This document shows, one piece after another, positions 8,322 to 17,515 of a stretch of 58,375 nt of DNA (positions are counted from its first letter, which is position 1; each line of letters begins with the position of its first letter). The position numbers and the translations under genes are program-made. The stretch is from Acidimicrobiaceae bacterium (GTDB lineage: Bacteria; Actinomycetota; Acidimicrobiia; Acidimicrobiales; RAAP-2), in contig PKXA01000119.1 in assembly GCA_003133325.1 (NCBI GenBank), positions 1 through 58,375 on the forward strand, in the 5' to 3' direction. Under the pieces are notes generated by a model. The model saw only the letters and a program-made list of their open reading frames with translations. It did no database searches and was not told where the DNA came from.

Positions 8322-8328
8322 CTGGGCG

Positions 8329-10638
8329 ATGGGAGCCGGTGCACAGAACAGTGGATCCGACGGGGAGCAACCGCTTCATCAGGCCCTCGGGCTCACCGAC
8401 GGTGAGCGCGACGAGGTGGAGATCCTGCTCGGTCGTCCTCCCAACCACTTGGAGCTGGCCCTCTTCGCGGTGATGTGGAGCGAGCACTGCTCCTACAAGT
8501 CATCCCGGACCCACTTGAAGCGCCTCCCCACCGACGCCCCGTATGTATTGGTCGGACCGGGTGAGAATGCCGGGGTCATCGACGCCGGTGACGGCATCGC
8601 GGTGGCCATCCGTATCGAAAGCCACAATCATCCGTCCGCCATCGAGCCGTACCAGGGGGCAGCCACCGGCGTGGGCGGCATTCTGCGGGATATCTTCACC
8701 ATGGGGGCGCGGCCCATTGCGGTGATGGACCCTCTGTTCTTCGGCGACCCGGCCGAAGCCCGGCAGCGCTGGCTGATCGAGGGAGTGGTGGCCGGAATCT
8801 CGGGCTACGGGAATTCGGTGGGCGTGCCCACGGTGGGCGGCGAGCTCACCTTCGATCCCTGTTACGCCCAGAACCCTCTGGTCAATGTGCTGTGTATGGG
8901 CGTCCTCCCGGTTGAGCGGCTGGTGTTGGGCCAGGCCTCGGGGGTCGGCAATCTGGCCGTGCTGCTCGGCTCATCCACCGGGCGGGACGGCATCGGTGGT
9001 GTCAGCGTGCTGGCGTCGGCCGGTTTCGGAGGTGAGGACGACGAGGCGTCGGAATCCAAACGACCCAGCGTCCAGGTGGGCGACCCCTACGAAGAGAAGC
9101 GACTGATCGAGGCATGCCTGGAGCTCCTCGACGCCAAGTTGGTGGTCGGCATCCAAGACTTGGGCGGTGCCGGGTTGGTGTGTGCGACCAGTGAGACCGC
9201 GGCGCGTGGTGGGGTCGGCATGGATGTCGACGTCTCTGCCGTGCCCCGGCGTGAGGACGGCATGGTGGCCTACGAGGTGATGACCTCGGAGAGCCAGGAA
9301 CGCATGTTGGCCATCGTCACCCCTCAAGACCTGTCCCGGGTGCAAGAGGTGTGCGAGCGATGGGAAGTCCGGGCTTCGGTGGTGGGTCGGGTCACCGACG
9401 CCGCGGACGGCATCCCCGGACGGCTGCGCATCCTCGACGGGTTCGATGGCGAGGTGCTGGGCGACGTCCCGGCGGTGGCACTGAGTGAAGACGCCCCGCT
9501 CTACCATCGGCCCTTGGCCCGGCCGTCCGATCAGGATGCCCGTCTGGCTGATGACCCCGGTGCGCTGGCTGCACCGGCCGACTGCGGACCCGATGTGCTG
9601 GCGCTCCTCACCGACCCGGCGTGGGTCTACCGCCAGTACGATCACCAGTTGTTCCTCAACACGGTGGAGGCCCCGGGCGGGGATGCGGCGGTGTTGAAGC
9701 TGGCGGCTCCCGGGCTTCCCCCCTCCGAGCGCGGTCTGGCCCTGTCCACCGACTCCAACCCGCGTTGGTGTTCCCTCGATCCCCGTCAGGGGACAGCGGC
9801 CACGGTGGCCGAGGCGGCGCTCAACGTGGCCTGCTCGGGGGCCCGGCCCATGGCCGTGGTCAACTGCCTCAACTTCGGCAATCCCGAGCACGCCGAAGTG
9901 ATGTGGCAGCTGTCCGAAGCCGTCGACGGTATGTCCGAGGCGTGCCTGGGCCTGGGGCTACCCGTCATCGGGGGCAATGTGAGCCTCTATAACGAGAGCG
10001 CCGGCATCGATATCGATCCCACCGTGGTGATCGGGGTGCTGGGACTCATCGAACGGTTGGCGGTCCGGCCCCCCGGTGTCACCCTCGTTCCCGACGCCAC
10101 GTTGGTGTTGCTCGACGGAGGACCCGGATTGTCCTCGAATCCCCCCACTCCTCCTCCGCTCGGTGGATCTCGATGGGCCAAGGAGATCCGTGGCCATCGG
10201 AACGGGACCCTGCCGCGGCTCGATCTGGCCGGTCACGCCCGGCTGTTGTCGTTGGTCACCGCCCTGGTCGCCGGAGGCGTGGGTGGCGGACCGGCGTTGG
10301 TGGCCGGCATCCACGACGTGTCGGGCGGAGGCCTCGGGGTGGCGCTGGCCGAGTTGTCGGTCCGGTCAGGGATCGGCCTTTCGGTGGCGGGAATCGGCGG
10401 CCACCATGAGCTGTTCACCGAATCCCCCTCGCGGGTGCTGGTGTGTACCACCCAGGTCACCGAGTTGGTGTCACGGGCAGCCGATTCCGGCGTGCGGTTC
10501 AGGGTGATCGGGACTACAGGGGGGGACCGCATCACTGTCGAGGGACTGGTCGATGTGAGCGTGGACGAAGCCACCACGGCCTGGCGCGACCGCCTGCCGG
10601 CGTTGCTCGACGAGTTCGCCCCCGCCGTCTCCAACTGA
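8329..10638 (+). CDS. purL: Phosphoribosylformylglycinamidine synthase, PurL subunit
   Basis: PurL uses ATP and ammonia from PurQ to turn FGAR into FGAM. The 769-residue length is that of the small PurL type that needs separate PurS and PurQ, both present upstream. Motifs are SEHCSYKSSRTHLKRLP (residues about 48-65), ESHNHPSAIEPYQGAATGVGG, RDIFTMGARP, VGIQDLGGAG, and in the second half LNVACSGARPMAVVNCLNFGNPE and IGGNVSLYNES. Two AIR-synthase-like halves are visible, as in the family. The gene starts a new transcription unit because the accessory patch cuts it off from purQ. Confidence 0.97.
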   Translation: MGAGAQNSGSDGEQPLHQALGLTDGERDEVEILLGRPPNHLELALFAVMWSEHCSYKSSRTHLKRLPTDAPYVLVGPGENAGVIDAGDGIAVAIRIESHNHPSAIEPYQGAATGVGGILRDIFTMGARPIAVMDPLFFGDPAEARQRWLIEGVVAGISGYGNSVGVPTVGGELTFDPCYAQNPLVNVLCMGVLPVERLVLGQASGVGNLAVLLGSSTGRDGIGGVSVLASAGFGGEDDEASESKRPSVQVGDPYEEKRLIEACLELLDAKLVVGIQDLGGAGLVCATSETAARGGVGMDVDVSAVPRREDGMVAYEVMTSESQERMLAIVTPQDLSRVQEVCERWEVRASVVGRVTDAADGIPGRLRILDGFDGEVLGDVPAVALSEDAPLYHRPLARPSDQDARLADDPGALAAPADCGPDVLALLTDPAWVYRQYDHQLFLNTVEAPGGDAAVLKLAAPGLPPSERGLALSTDSNPRWCSLDPRQGTAATVAEAALNVACSGARPMAVVNCLNFGNPEHAEVMWQLSEAVDGMSEACLGLGLPVIGGNVSLYNESAGIDIDPTVVIGVLGLIERLAVRPPGVTLVPDATLVLLDGGPGLSSNPPTPPPLGGSRWAKEIRGHRNGTLPRLDLAGHARLLSLVTALVAGGVGGGPALVAGIHDVSGGGLGVALAELSVRSGIGLSVAGIGGHHELFTESPSRVLVCTTQVTELVSRAADSGVRFRVIGTTGGDRITVEGLVDVSVDEATTAWRDRLPALLDEFAPAVSN

Positions 10639-10796
10639 GCTCGGCGGCTGAGCCGCACGGGGGCGGCTGAGCCCCCGGAACAGGATGTCCAGGAGGTTCC
10701 CGGGGCGATTTGGTCCGGCCAGGCCCCGATGACGTGGCAGGTCCCCGGACATGGGACAATCTTCGAGCTTCCATTGGGCTACACGGCGGGGAAAAG

Positions 10797-11699
10797 ATGA
10801 ACGAAGGCCAAGACACCGGCCGAGGATCAGTGCGGTGCCGAACCTGCGGCGCGGCGGTCGTTCCCATCGGGCGTTATTGCTCACGATGCGGAGCCGAGAT
10901 GGCGGCTGCCTCCGGAGCCGGCCCTCTCCCACCAACGGTGCCCGTTGGTGCAGGCTTTGGAACGACCCATGCCGACACCCCCCCGAGCGGCGTAGGGAAG
11001 GTGAACCAGTGGGTGGGAGACCCCTCCCAACAAACGGCTGAGACCCTGATCATCCATCCGGTACCGAAACGTCCACAGCGAATCGGCTTGATGCTGGCGA
11101 TCGCCGGAGCAGTGACAATCGTCACCGCAGCAGCCGTCGGGGGCGCCGTCCTTCTTGCCGGCAGCAGCACGAACCAGACCGCCGGCTCGGCAAAAGCCCG
11201 GGCCGTCAGTGGATCGCGGTCGTCTGCGGCTTCGGTCCCTTCGCGAGTTGAAGGCTCAGCGGCCTCGGCCATCGACTCCGCTCTGCGGCAAAGTGCCGAT
11301 GCCAGAAGGACAGTCGTCGCCGATACCCAATCGGTCAACAACTGCACGGCGGACCCCGCGTCGGTTCTATCGGCGATGAAGGGTGCGATCTCCTCGCGAG
11401 AATCGGCGCTCCGACAGTTGAGTTCGGTCGCCCCGACCGGCCTCCCGGACGGAGCGACGTTGGTCAGCGACCTCAAGTCGGCTCTGAAGGCTTCGGATCA
11501 GGCCGACCAGGATTTCGTCGGGTGGATGGGCGATATCGAGGGGAGCTCCTGTCCGTACGCATCCTCGTCCGACTCGAACTACCAGGCGGCGACATCTGCC
11601 TCGGCCCAAGCTGAAGGCGCAAAACAGGCGTTCTTGGCGCTCTGGAACCCGGTAGCGACCCAGTTCGGCTCGACTCCGTACACGGCGGGACAGATCTAG
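10797..11699 (+). CDS. Zinc-ribbon protein with one membrane segment and an extracellular helical domain
   Basis: The 300-residue product has an N-terminal double CxxC zinc ribbon (CRTCGAAVVPIGRYCSRCG, residues about 14-32), a proline-rich linker, one membrane helix (GLMLAIAGAVTIVTAAAVGGAVLLAG, about residues 101-126), then an Ala/Ser-rich outer part with two pairs of spaced cysteines (NNCTADP and SSCPYASS). This layout is common in actinobacterial proteins of unknown role. I chose the ATG at 10797 because the frame upstream has no family features. It stands between purL and the convergent PHP gene; a role in purine synthesis is not implied. Confidence 0.72.
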   Translation: MNEGQDTGRGSVRCRTCGAAVVPIGRYCSRCGAEMAAASGAGPLPPTVPVGAGFGTTHADTPPSGVGKVNQWVGDPSQQTAETLIIHPVPKRPQRIGLMLAIAGAVTIVTAAAVGGAVLLAGSSTNQTAGSAKARAVSGSRSSAASVPSRVEGSAASAIDSALRQSADARRTVVADTQSVNNCTADPASVLSAMKGAISSRESALRQLSSVAPTGLPDGATLVSDLKSALKASDQADQDFVGWMGDIEGSSCPYASSSDSNYQAATSASAQAEGAKQAFLALWNPVATQFGSTPYTAGQI

Positions 11700-11727
11700 A
11701 CCTCCCAGACTCCGTTTGGATCCGAAG

Positions 11728-11745
11728 CGCCCGAATAGGCGGGCG
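11728..11745. terminator. GC-rich hairpin between convergent genes
   Basis: CGCCCG (11728-11733) pairs with CGGGCG (11740-11745) over a six-base loop. It lies between the convergent zinc-ribbon and PHP genes and has no T-run, so it is only a weak terminator candidate. Confidence 0.35.
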
Positions 11746-11765
11746 GGCGGTGCGGGTGCGCTGAG

Positions 11766-12614
11766 TCAGGCCGCCGGCCGGCGCGCCTCGAGGTCGGTCA
11801 GCACCTGGTCGGGCACTTTCAGGTCACCCCGGCCGGTGCCCACGGTGAGATCAGGCTTGATGGTGCCGTGATGGTCGGAGCCGCCGGTGGCCACCAGGTC
11901 GAACCGGCGAGCCAGGTTGGAGAGATCCTCGCGTTGACGAGGGGAGTAGCGACCGTAGATCGCCTCGATCCCCCCGAAGCCGGCCGCGGCCAGTTCGCCG
12001 ACCACCGCGGCCAGGTCCGCACTTTCCAGTTCGAGACTGTAGGGGTGGGCCAATACCGCCACGCCCCCCGAGGCGGTGGCCAGACGGGCCACGTCGAGGG
12101 CCTCCAGTCGGGACTTGGATACGAAGCCAGGCCGGCCGTTGGCCAGGTACCGGTCAAAGGCATCCTGGATGGAGTCGACAGCACCCGCTTTCGCCAGCAC
12201 GGAGGCGAAGTGGGGACGACCGATACCCTCCTCGCCACCAGCCTCGGCCACCACCTCCGCGTAGGTGATGGGAAGGCCCAACGAGGCGAGCTTGTCGGCC
12301 AGGCGGATGTTCCGCTGGTGTCGGTCGACTCGCAAGTGGGCAAGTTCCGCCGACAGGGGGCAATCGTCGTCATCCACGAAGTAGACCAAGACGTGCATCC
12401 CACCCTTGCCCACCGATCGGCACGAGACCTCGCACCCCGGGATCAGGGTCACACCGAGCTCGGCGGCACGTTTGCGGGCGGCAGCCAGGCCGGCCAGTGA
12501 ATCGTGATCAGTGAGTGCCACCGCGCTGCACCCGGCCTCGGCGGCCAGCTCGGGGATACGTTCGGGAGGGTCGCTTCCGTCGGAGACGGTGGAGTGGGTG
12601 TGAAGGTCGATCAT
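11766..12614 (-). CDS. PHP-domain phosphoesterase (3',5'-nucleoside bisphosphate phosphatase-like)
   Basis: PHP enzymes use a cluster of metal ions to hydrolyse phosphate esters; stand-alone members of this type (RNase AM/YciV-like) attack 3',5'-bisphosphates or short RNA ends. The 282-residue protein starts MIDLHTHSTVSDGSD (metal ligands His-x-His), has ALTDHDSLAG, GCEVS, GRPHFASVL, VLAHPYS and ATGGSDHHG, the standard series of PHP metal motifs. The start at 12614 is chosen because DLHTHS must lie at the N-terminus. A TANNNT box (TAGCCT, 12623-12628) ends eight bases upstream, so the mRNA is probably leaderless. Confidence 0.9.
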   Translation of the reverse strand: MIDLHTHSTVSDGSDPPERIPELAAEAGCSAVALTDHDSLAGLAAARKRAAELGVTLIPGCEVSCRSVGKGGMHVLVYFVDDDDCPLSAELAHLRVDRHQRNIRLADKLASLGLPITYAEVVAEAGGEEGIGRPHFASVLAKAGAVDSIQDAFDRYLANGRPGFVSKSRLEALDVARLATASGGVAVLAHPYSLELESADLAAVVGELAAAGFGGIEAIYGRYSPRQREDLSNLARRFDLVATGGSDHHGTIKPDLTVGTGRGDLKVPDQVLTDLEARRPAA

Positions 12615-12622
12615 CGGTCCCG

Positions 12623-12628
12623 AGGCTA
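12623..12628 (-). promoter_or_regulatory. -10 box TAGCCT upstream of the PHP gene
   Basis: On the minus strand TAGCCT ends eight bases before the ATG at 12614, the spacing expected for a leaderless transcript. No ribosome site is visible. Confidence 0.45.
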
Positions 12629-12775
12629 CTGGTTGCCAACTCCGACCCCGAATGGCCACCCGTTCACGGTTCCGTCACACGGGACTAGTCTGGCGGAGAG
12701 CGGTTTGTTCGCCTGGCGGACGGATCGCGACGAGCGACGAGCCCGACGACCCCCGGTGGATACGGTGACCAACCG

Positions 12776-14251
12776 ATGATGGAGGCCAAGGAAGCGTGCG
12801 GAGTCTTCGGGGTCTACGCCCCGGGGCGCTCGGTCGCACATCTGACTTTTGACGGTCTGTTCGCCTTGCAGCACCGCGGCCAAGAGGCGGCCGGCATGGC
12901 GGTCAGTGACGGCGAAGCCATCACCGTGATGAAGGACATGGGCCTGGTCACCACCGTCTTCGACGAGCGAAAGCTCTCCGGTCTCCGGGGGGACATGGCC
13001 ATCGGCCACACCCGGTACTCCACCGCCGGAAAGAGCGACTGGATGAACGCCCAACCGGTGTTCAGGGGCGTGGGCCGGGCCGGGTTCGCCCTTGCCCACA
13101 ACGGCAATCTCACCAACACCGACGCATTGGCCGAAACCGCCGGCATGCTTCCGGGCCTGGTGGACTCCGACAGCGACCTGGTGGCTGAGCTGTTGGGTCA
13201 GGTCTTCCCCCCCGATGCCCCGGAGCGGACGCGTGAGGAACTGGCCGAAGACCTCGAGACCGCGCTCACCGCCGTACTCCCTTCGGTGGAAGGTGCATTC
13301 TCCTTTGTGCTGCTCGACGCCGAGCGGTTGATCGGGGTCCGCGATCCCAACGGGTTCCGCCCCCTCTGCCTCGGCTGGCTCGAACCCACCGACAAGTTCG
13401 AGGAGGGCTGGGTACTGGCCTCGGAGTCACCGGCCCTCGACGTCATCGGCGCCACCTTCATCCGCGAGCTCGAGCCGGGCGAAATGGTGATCATCGACGG
13501 CAAGGAGGTCCGCTCTGAGCGGCCCTTCCCCATCGAGCGGATCAACCCCAAGCTCTGCATCTTCGAGTTCGTCTATTTCGCCCGGCCGGACAGCATCCTC
13601 TACGGCAACGAGGTCCATGGCGCCCGACGGCGTATGGGTCAACTGTTGGCCGCACAGAAGCCGGTGGATGCCGATCTGGTGATGGGCATCCCCGACTCCG
13701 GCGTCCCGGCCGCAGAGGGCTACGCGCTGGGATCGGGCATCCCCTACGGGCAGGGCCTGGTGAAGAACCGTTACATCGGCCGCACCTTCATTGCGCCGAC
13801 CCAGTTGGAGCGGGCCGATGGCGTCCGCCGCAAGCTCAATCCGCTCCGCGACAACATCGCCGGGAAGCGCCTGATCGTTGTGGACGACTCCATCGTACGG
13901 GGGACCACCACCCGGGCCATGGTGATCATGTTGCGCGAGGCGGGAGCCCGGGAAGTCCACCTCCGGATCTCTTCGCCGCCGTTCCAGTGGCCCTGCTACT
14001 ACGGCATCGACACTCCCGACAAGGGTGAGTTGTTGGCGTCGATCAAGACCCTCGACGAGATCGTGGAGTTCCTCGATGTGGACTCGCTCGAGTACCTCAC
14101 CATCCAGAACCTGAAGACCGCCATCGATGCCCCGGGCGCCGGCTTCTGCGATGCCTGCCTCACCGGTACCTATCCGGTGCCGGTCCCGGTGCCCGTCGAA
14201 CTGAGCGCACGTAGTCCGCTCGGCGCCGTCGCCGCCGGGACCCCGGCGTGA
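12776..14251 (+). CDS. purF: Amidophosphoribosyltransferase
   Basis: PurF catalyses the first committed step of purine synthesis, making phosphoribosylamine from PRPP and glutamine. The 491-residue protein carries a seven-residue propeptide (MMEAKEA) before the catalytic Cys 8 of the Ntn-hydrolase glutaminase domain (CGVFGVYAP). It then shows LQHRGQEAAGMA and GHTRYSTAG, and in the C-terminal half the PRPP loop LIVVDDSIVRGTTTRAM. GIPDSGVPAA and KNRYIGRTFI are further family motifs. The GTG of purM overlaps its stop. Confidence 0.97.
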   Translation: MMEAKEACGVFGVYAPGRSVAHLTFDGLFALQHRGQEAAGMAVSDGEAITVMKDMGLVTTVFDERKLSGLRGDMAIGHTRYSTAGKSDWMNAQPVFRGVGRAGFALAHNGNLTNTDALAETAGMLPGLVDSDSDLVAELLGQVFPPDAPERTREELAEDLETALTAVLPSVEGAFSFVLLDAERLIGVRDPNGFRPLCLGWLEPTDKFEEGWVLASESPALDVIGATFIRELEPGEMVIIDGKEVRSERPFPIERINPKLCIFEFVYFARPDSILYGNEVHGARRRMGQLLAAQKPVDADLVMGIPDSGVPAAEGYALGSGIPYGQGLVKNRYIGRTFIAPTQLERADGVRRKLNPLRDNIAGKRLIVVDDSIVRGTTTRAMVIMLREAGAREVHLRISSPPFQWPCYYGIDTPDKGELLASIKTLDEIVEFLDVDSLEYLTIQNLKTAIDAPGAGFCDACLTGTYPVPVPVPVELSARSPLGAVAAGTPA

Positions 14252-15330
14252 CAGAACCGACATCGACACCTGCCACCTACGCCGGGGCCGGCGTGGATAT
14301 CGATGCCGGGGAAGAGGCTGTCGACCGGATCCGCCCGTTGGTGGCCAGTACCCTGAGGCCCGAGGTGCTCGGGGGATTAGGTGACTTCGGCGGCCTGTTC
14401 GCGGTGGATACCGAGAAGTACAGCCAGCCGGTGCTGGTCGCCTGCACCGACGGGGTCGGCACCAAGGCAGTGATCGCCCAGGCCTGCGGTCGCTACGACA
14501 CCATCGGTATCGACCTGGTGGCCATGTGCGTCGACGACCTGGTGTGCCAGGGAGCCGAGCCCCTGTTCTTTTTGGACTACATCTCGACCGGAGCCGTCGA
14601 TCCCACCCAGATGACCGAGTTGGTGGCCGGTGTGGCAGACGGTTGCCGCCAAGTGGGGGCGGCACTGCTGGGCGGCGAGATGGCGGAGCACGCCGGGGTC
14701 ATGAAGCCGGGCGAGTTCGACCTGGTCGGCTTCGCGGTCGGAGTGGTCGAGCGCGAAAAGATCTTGGGATCGGGCCGGGTGCGGGACGGCGACATTCTGC
14801 TGGGCCTCCCGTCGCCGGGACTCCGCTCCAACGGCTACACCCTGGCCCGCCACGTGCTGCTGGAGCGAGCCGGCCTGGCCCTCGACGCCCCGGCGTGGGA
14901 GGGGGCGACCACCTCGGTGGCCGATGAGCTGCTCCTTCCCTCGGTGCTCTATACCCCGGCAGTGCTGTCGGCCATCGCCGACGCCGACGTTCATGCCGTG
15001 GCCCACATCACCGGCGGAGGGATCCCCGGCAACCTGCCCCGAGCGCTTCCGGACGGCCTGCGGGCGGTGGTGGAACGAGGCACCTGGGCAGTTCCCCGGA
15101 TCTTCGCCGAGGTGCAGCGGCTGGGCAAGGTGGAGGACGAGGAGATGCTCCGGGTGTTCAACCTGGGCCTCGGCATGGTGGTCATGGTCCCCGCCGACGG
15201 TGTCGACGTCGCGTTCGAGGCACTGCGCGGGGGCGGTCTCGACCCGGTGGTCGTCGGTCGGGTGGAGCCGGGGCCGCGGGGTGTGGATCTGGTCGGTCCC
15301 GACCTGTGGGGATCCGGGGGCGCCCGTTGA
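14248..15330 (+). CDS. purM: Phosphoribosylformylglycinamidine cyclo-ligase (AIR synthetase)
   Basis: PurM closes the imidazole ring of FGAM with ATP to give AIR. The 360-residue protein opens TYAGAGVDIDAGEEAVDRI, followed by ACTDGVGTKAVIAQ, DLVAMCVDDLVCQGAEPLFFLDY, GGEMAEHAGVMKPGEFDLVGFAVG, GLPSPGLRSNGYTLAR and HITGGGIPGNLPR, all standard for the family. It begins with GTG, overlapping the purF stop by four bases (GTGA), so the two genes are translationally coupled. pyrE follows 22 bases behind the stop. Confidence 0.97.
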   Translation: MTEPTSTPATYAGAGVDIDAGEEAVDRIRPLVASTLRPEVLGGLGDFGGLFAVDTEKYSQPVLVACTDGVGTKAVIAQACGRYDTIGIDLVAMCVDDLVCQGAEPLFFLDYISTGAVDPTQMTELVAGVADGCRQVGAALLGGEMAEHAGVMKPGEFDLVGFAVGVVEREKILGSGRVRDGDILLGLPSPGLRSNGYTLARHVLLERAGLALDAPAWEGATTSVADELLLPSVLYTPAVLSAIADADVHAVAHITGGGIPGNLPRALPDGLRAVVERGTWAVPRIFAEVQRLGKVEDEEMLRVFNLGLGMVVMVPADGVDVAFEALRGGGLDPVVVGRVEPGPRGVDLVGPDLWGSGGAR

Positions 15331-15352
15331 GTGCGACCCGGGCAGAGTCCCG

Positions 15353-15922
15353 ATGAGTGCGACTCTTCCGGCGACCCAGTTCGAGGCGCTCCGCGACCAT
15401 CTGCTGACCCACTCGGTGAAACGCGGGGATTTCGTACTGAAGTCCGGCCGACGCAGCAGCTGGTTCATCGATTCCAAACAGACGGTGTGCCGACCCGAGG
15501 CCATGGTGTTGGTGGCCGACGCGATTCTCTCGATACTCCCCGACGACGTCATCGCCATCGGCGGGCTCACCATGGGGGCGGACCCGGTGGCCTTCATCAC
15601 CGCAGGGGTGGCGGCCGGCCGAGGACGGATGCTGAAAGCGTTCAGTGTGCGAAAAGAAGTCAAAGACCACGGCGGTGGCGGCCGGATCGCCGGCGCCCTC
15701 GACCCGGGTGACCGGGTGGTGGTGACCGAGGACACGGTGACCCGGGGCACCTCTCTGATCGAAGCCGCCCGGGCGGTTCGTGAGGCGGGAGCCGAACCCG
15801 TGCTCCTGGTGGCGGTGGTTGATCGAGGCGGAACCGCAGCAGCGATGGCAGCGGCCGAGGGGATCCCCTTCCGGGCGTTGTTGACGGCACCCGATCTCGG
15901 CTTCGACTACGAGGGCGGCTGA
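15353..15922 (+). CDS. pyrE: Orotate phosphoribosyltransferase
   Basis: PyrE joins orotate to PRPP to make OMP in pyrimidine synthesis. The 189-residue product shows GDFVLKSGRRSSWFIDSKQT at the N-terminus, GGLTMGADPVAFITA, then FSVRKEVKDHGGGGRIAG (flexible catalytic loop) and the PRPP-binding motif VVVTEDTVTRGTSLIEA. The loop Lys and Arg are in place. The ATG at 15353 fits; the open frame upstream overlaps purM and has no family sequence. Its place behind purF-purM couples a pyrimidine gene to the purine operon. Confidence 0.93.
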   Translation: MSATLPATQFEALRDHLLTHSVKRGDFVLKSGRRSSWFIDSKQTVCRPEAMVLVADAILSILPDDVIAIGGLTMGADPVAFITAGVAAGRGRMLKAFSVRKEVKDHGGGGRIAGALDPGDRVVVTEDTVTRGTSLIEAARAVREAGAEPVLLVAVVDRGGTAAAMAAAEGIPFRALLTAPDLGFDYEGG

Positions 15923-15972
15923 GGCCGGGGCAGCCCGCCAACTTCCACCGGGCCGGCGGCGAAGCATCTCCC

Positions 15973-15978
15973 TATAGT
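15973..15978 (+). promoter_or_regulatory. -10 box TATAGT of a leaderless amidase transcript
   Basis: TATAGT ends six bases before the amidase ATG at 15985, without a ribosome site in between. This places transcription and translation starts at about the same base. Confidence 0.6.
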
Positions 15979-15984
15979 GCGGGC

Positions 15985-17397
15985 ATGGACGACTTCGCCT
16001 CAGCTCTCGACACCGCCGCGGCCATCCGTCGCAAGGATGTGAGCCCGCTCGAAGTGCTCGACGCCAGCCTCGATCGCGTCGACAGGCGAAACCCTGGGCT
16101 GAACGCGGTGATCTGGCGGAACGACGACCAGGCCCGGGCAGAGGCGCGGGTGCTCGGTGAGAGGATCGCCGCCGGGGCCGATGACCTCCCACCCTTCGCC
16201 GGCGTGCCCATCCCCATCAAGGACCTCACTCCGGTGGAGGGTCAACCGGTGACCTACGGCTCGCTCGGTGCCCCCGACGGGGTGAGCGATCACAGCGAAC
16301 GGGTCGTCGATGCCTACCGGCGGGCCGGGTTCATCCTCACCGGCCGCACCAACACCCCTGAGTTCGGATCGATCACCGTCACCGAGAACCTCCGTTACGG
16401 GCCCACCCGCAATCCGTGGAACCCCGGGCATACCCCGGGCGGATCGAGCGGCGGGGCGGGAGCGGCGGTGGCTTCGGGCATGTTCTCCGTCGCTCACGCC
16501 AACGACGGCGGTGGCTCGATTCGCATCCCGGCATCGTGCTGCGGACTGGTCGGCCTCAAGCCGAGCCGGGGCCGGGTTGCGTCGGTGATTCCCGGATGGC
16601 AGGGCATGGCCACCGAAGGGGCACTCTGCCGGACCGTGGCCGACGCTGCCGCGCTGCTCGACGTGATGAGTGCACCGGACCACGACGCCTGGTGGAATGC
16701 GCCGGCGCCGGCGGCCCCTTTCATCACGGAGCCCGGAAAGGATCCCGGGCGCCTGCGGGTAGTGCTCAATACGGTGACCGCCTTGGGTGTCCCCGTCGAC
16801 GAGGAAGCGGTGGCGGCGGTGGAAGCCACCGGGCGGTTGCTCGAGGCCGTCGGCCATCAGGTGGAACGACTGGATGCCGACGTCTTCGACGCTGCCGCCC
16901 TCGGGCCGTTCCTCCATGTCGTGAACGGCGGCATGGCCGAACACGAAGGCATCGACTGGGCAAAGGTCGAGCCGCACAATCGGGCCGCCTATGCCGCGGC
17001 CCAAGAGGTGGACAGCTTGACGTTCACCCGGGATCTGGGCGAGCTGCAGCGCATGACCCGCCAGATTGTGGCCCGATGGGGCGATGAGTTCGATCTGTTG
17101 GTCACCCCGACCATGGCCATCGAGCCTCCACCGGTGGGGGTCTTGAAGGCCGTGCACGAGACCCCCGAATTCCCGCCGATCGAAGTGCTGTCCATGGCCG
17201 GCTTCACGGCCGTGTTCAACATCACCGGTCAGCCGGCCGTCAGCCTTCCCCTGCACACGGCTGCCTCAGGGCTGCCGGTCGGCGTGCAGTTGGTGGCGGG
17301 GCCCTGGGAGGAAGGACTGCTGTTGCGGGTGGCGGCCCAACTCGAGGCGGCCGCACCGTGGTCGGACCGGCGACCACCCACCCACCCCGTCAGCTAG
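15985..17397 (+). CDS. Amidase (amidase-signature family)
   Basis: Amidase-signature enzymes hydrolyse amides with a Ser-cisSer-Lys triad. The 470-residue protein has FAGVPIPIKDLTPVEG (Lys 79), TPGGSSGGAGAAVASGM (cis-Ser near 155) and NDGGGSIRIPASCCGLVGLKPSRGRV (nucleophile Ser 178). The length and the C-terminal FNITGQPAVSLPLHTAASGLPVGVQLV are usual for free-standing amidases. It is not GatA by context, as gatC and gatB are absent. The natural substrate cannot be told from sequence. The gene appears to be its own transcription unit. Confidence 0.92.
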   Translation: MDDFASALDTAAAIRRKDVSPLEVLDASLDRVDRRNPGLNAVIWRNDDQARAEARVLGERIAAGADDLPPFAGVPIPIKDLTPVEGQPVTYGSLGAPDGVSDHSERVVDAYRRAGFILTGRTNTPEFGSITVTENLRYGPTRNPWNPGHTPGGSSGGAGAAVASGMFSVAHANDGGGSIRIPASCCGLVGLKPSRGRVASVIPGWQGMATEGALCRTVADAAALLDVMSAPDHDAWWNAPAPAAPFITEPGKDPGRLRVVLNTVTALGVPVDEEAVAAVEATGRLLEAVGHQVERLDADVFDAAALGPFLHVVNGGMAEHEGIDWAKVEPHNRAAYAAAQEVDSLTFTRDLGELQRMTRQIVARWGDEFDLLVTPTMAIEPPPVGVLKAVHETPEFPPIEVLSMAGFTAVFNITGQPAVSLPLHTAASGLPVGVQLVAGPWEEGLLLRVAAQLEAAAPWSDRRPPTHPVS

Positions 17398-17503
17398 GCA
17401 CAGGCGAGCGGCCAGTCGGGTAGATGCGGGGCCGGCTCCGGGCGGGGCCACTCCAGGCGGGGCTCGGGGAGAGGGTGGTGTGTCGGTAGTCACCGGGCGT
17501 GTG

Positions 17504-17509
17504 TAGGGT
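17504..17509 (+). promoter_or_regulatory. -10 box TAGGGT upstream of the sigma factor gene
   Basis: TAGGGT ends six bases before the ATG at 17516, consistent with leaderless transcription. I looked for a SigR-type GGAAT/GTT autoregulatory promoter and did not find a clear one. Confidence 0.45.
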
Positions 17510-17515
17510 GCATCC

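Noticed and set aside
15985-17397. GatA subunit of the tRNA amidotransferase
   Set aside because: There is no gatC or gatB nearby, and the sequence around the triad is that of a free-standing amidase.
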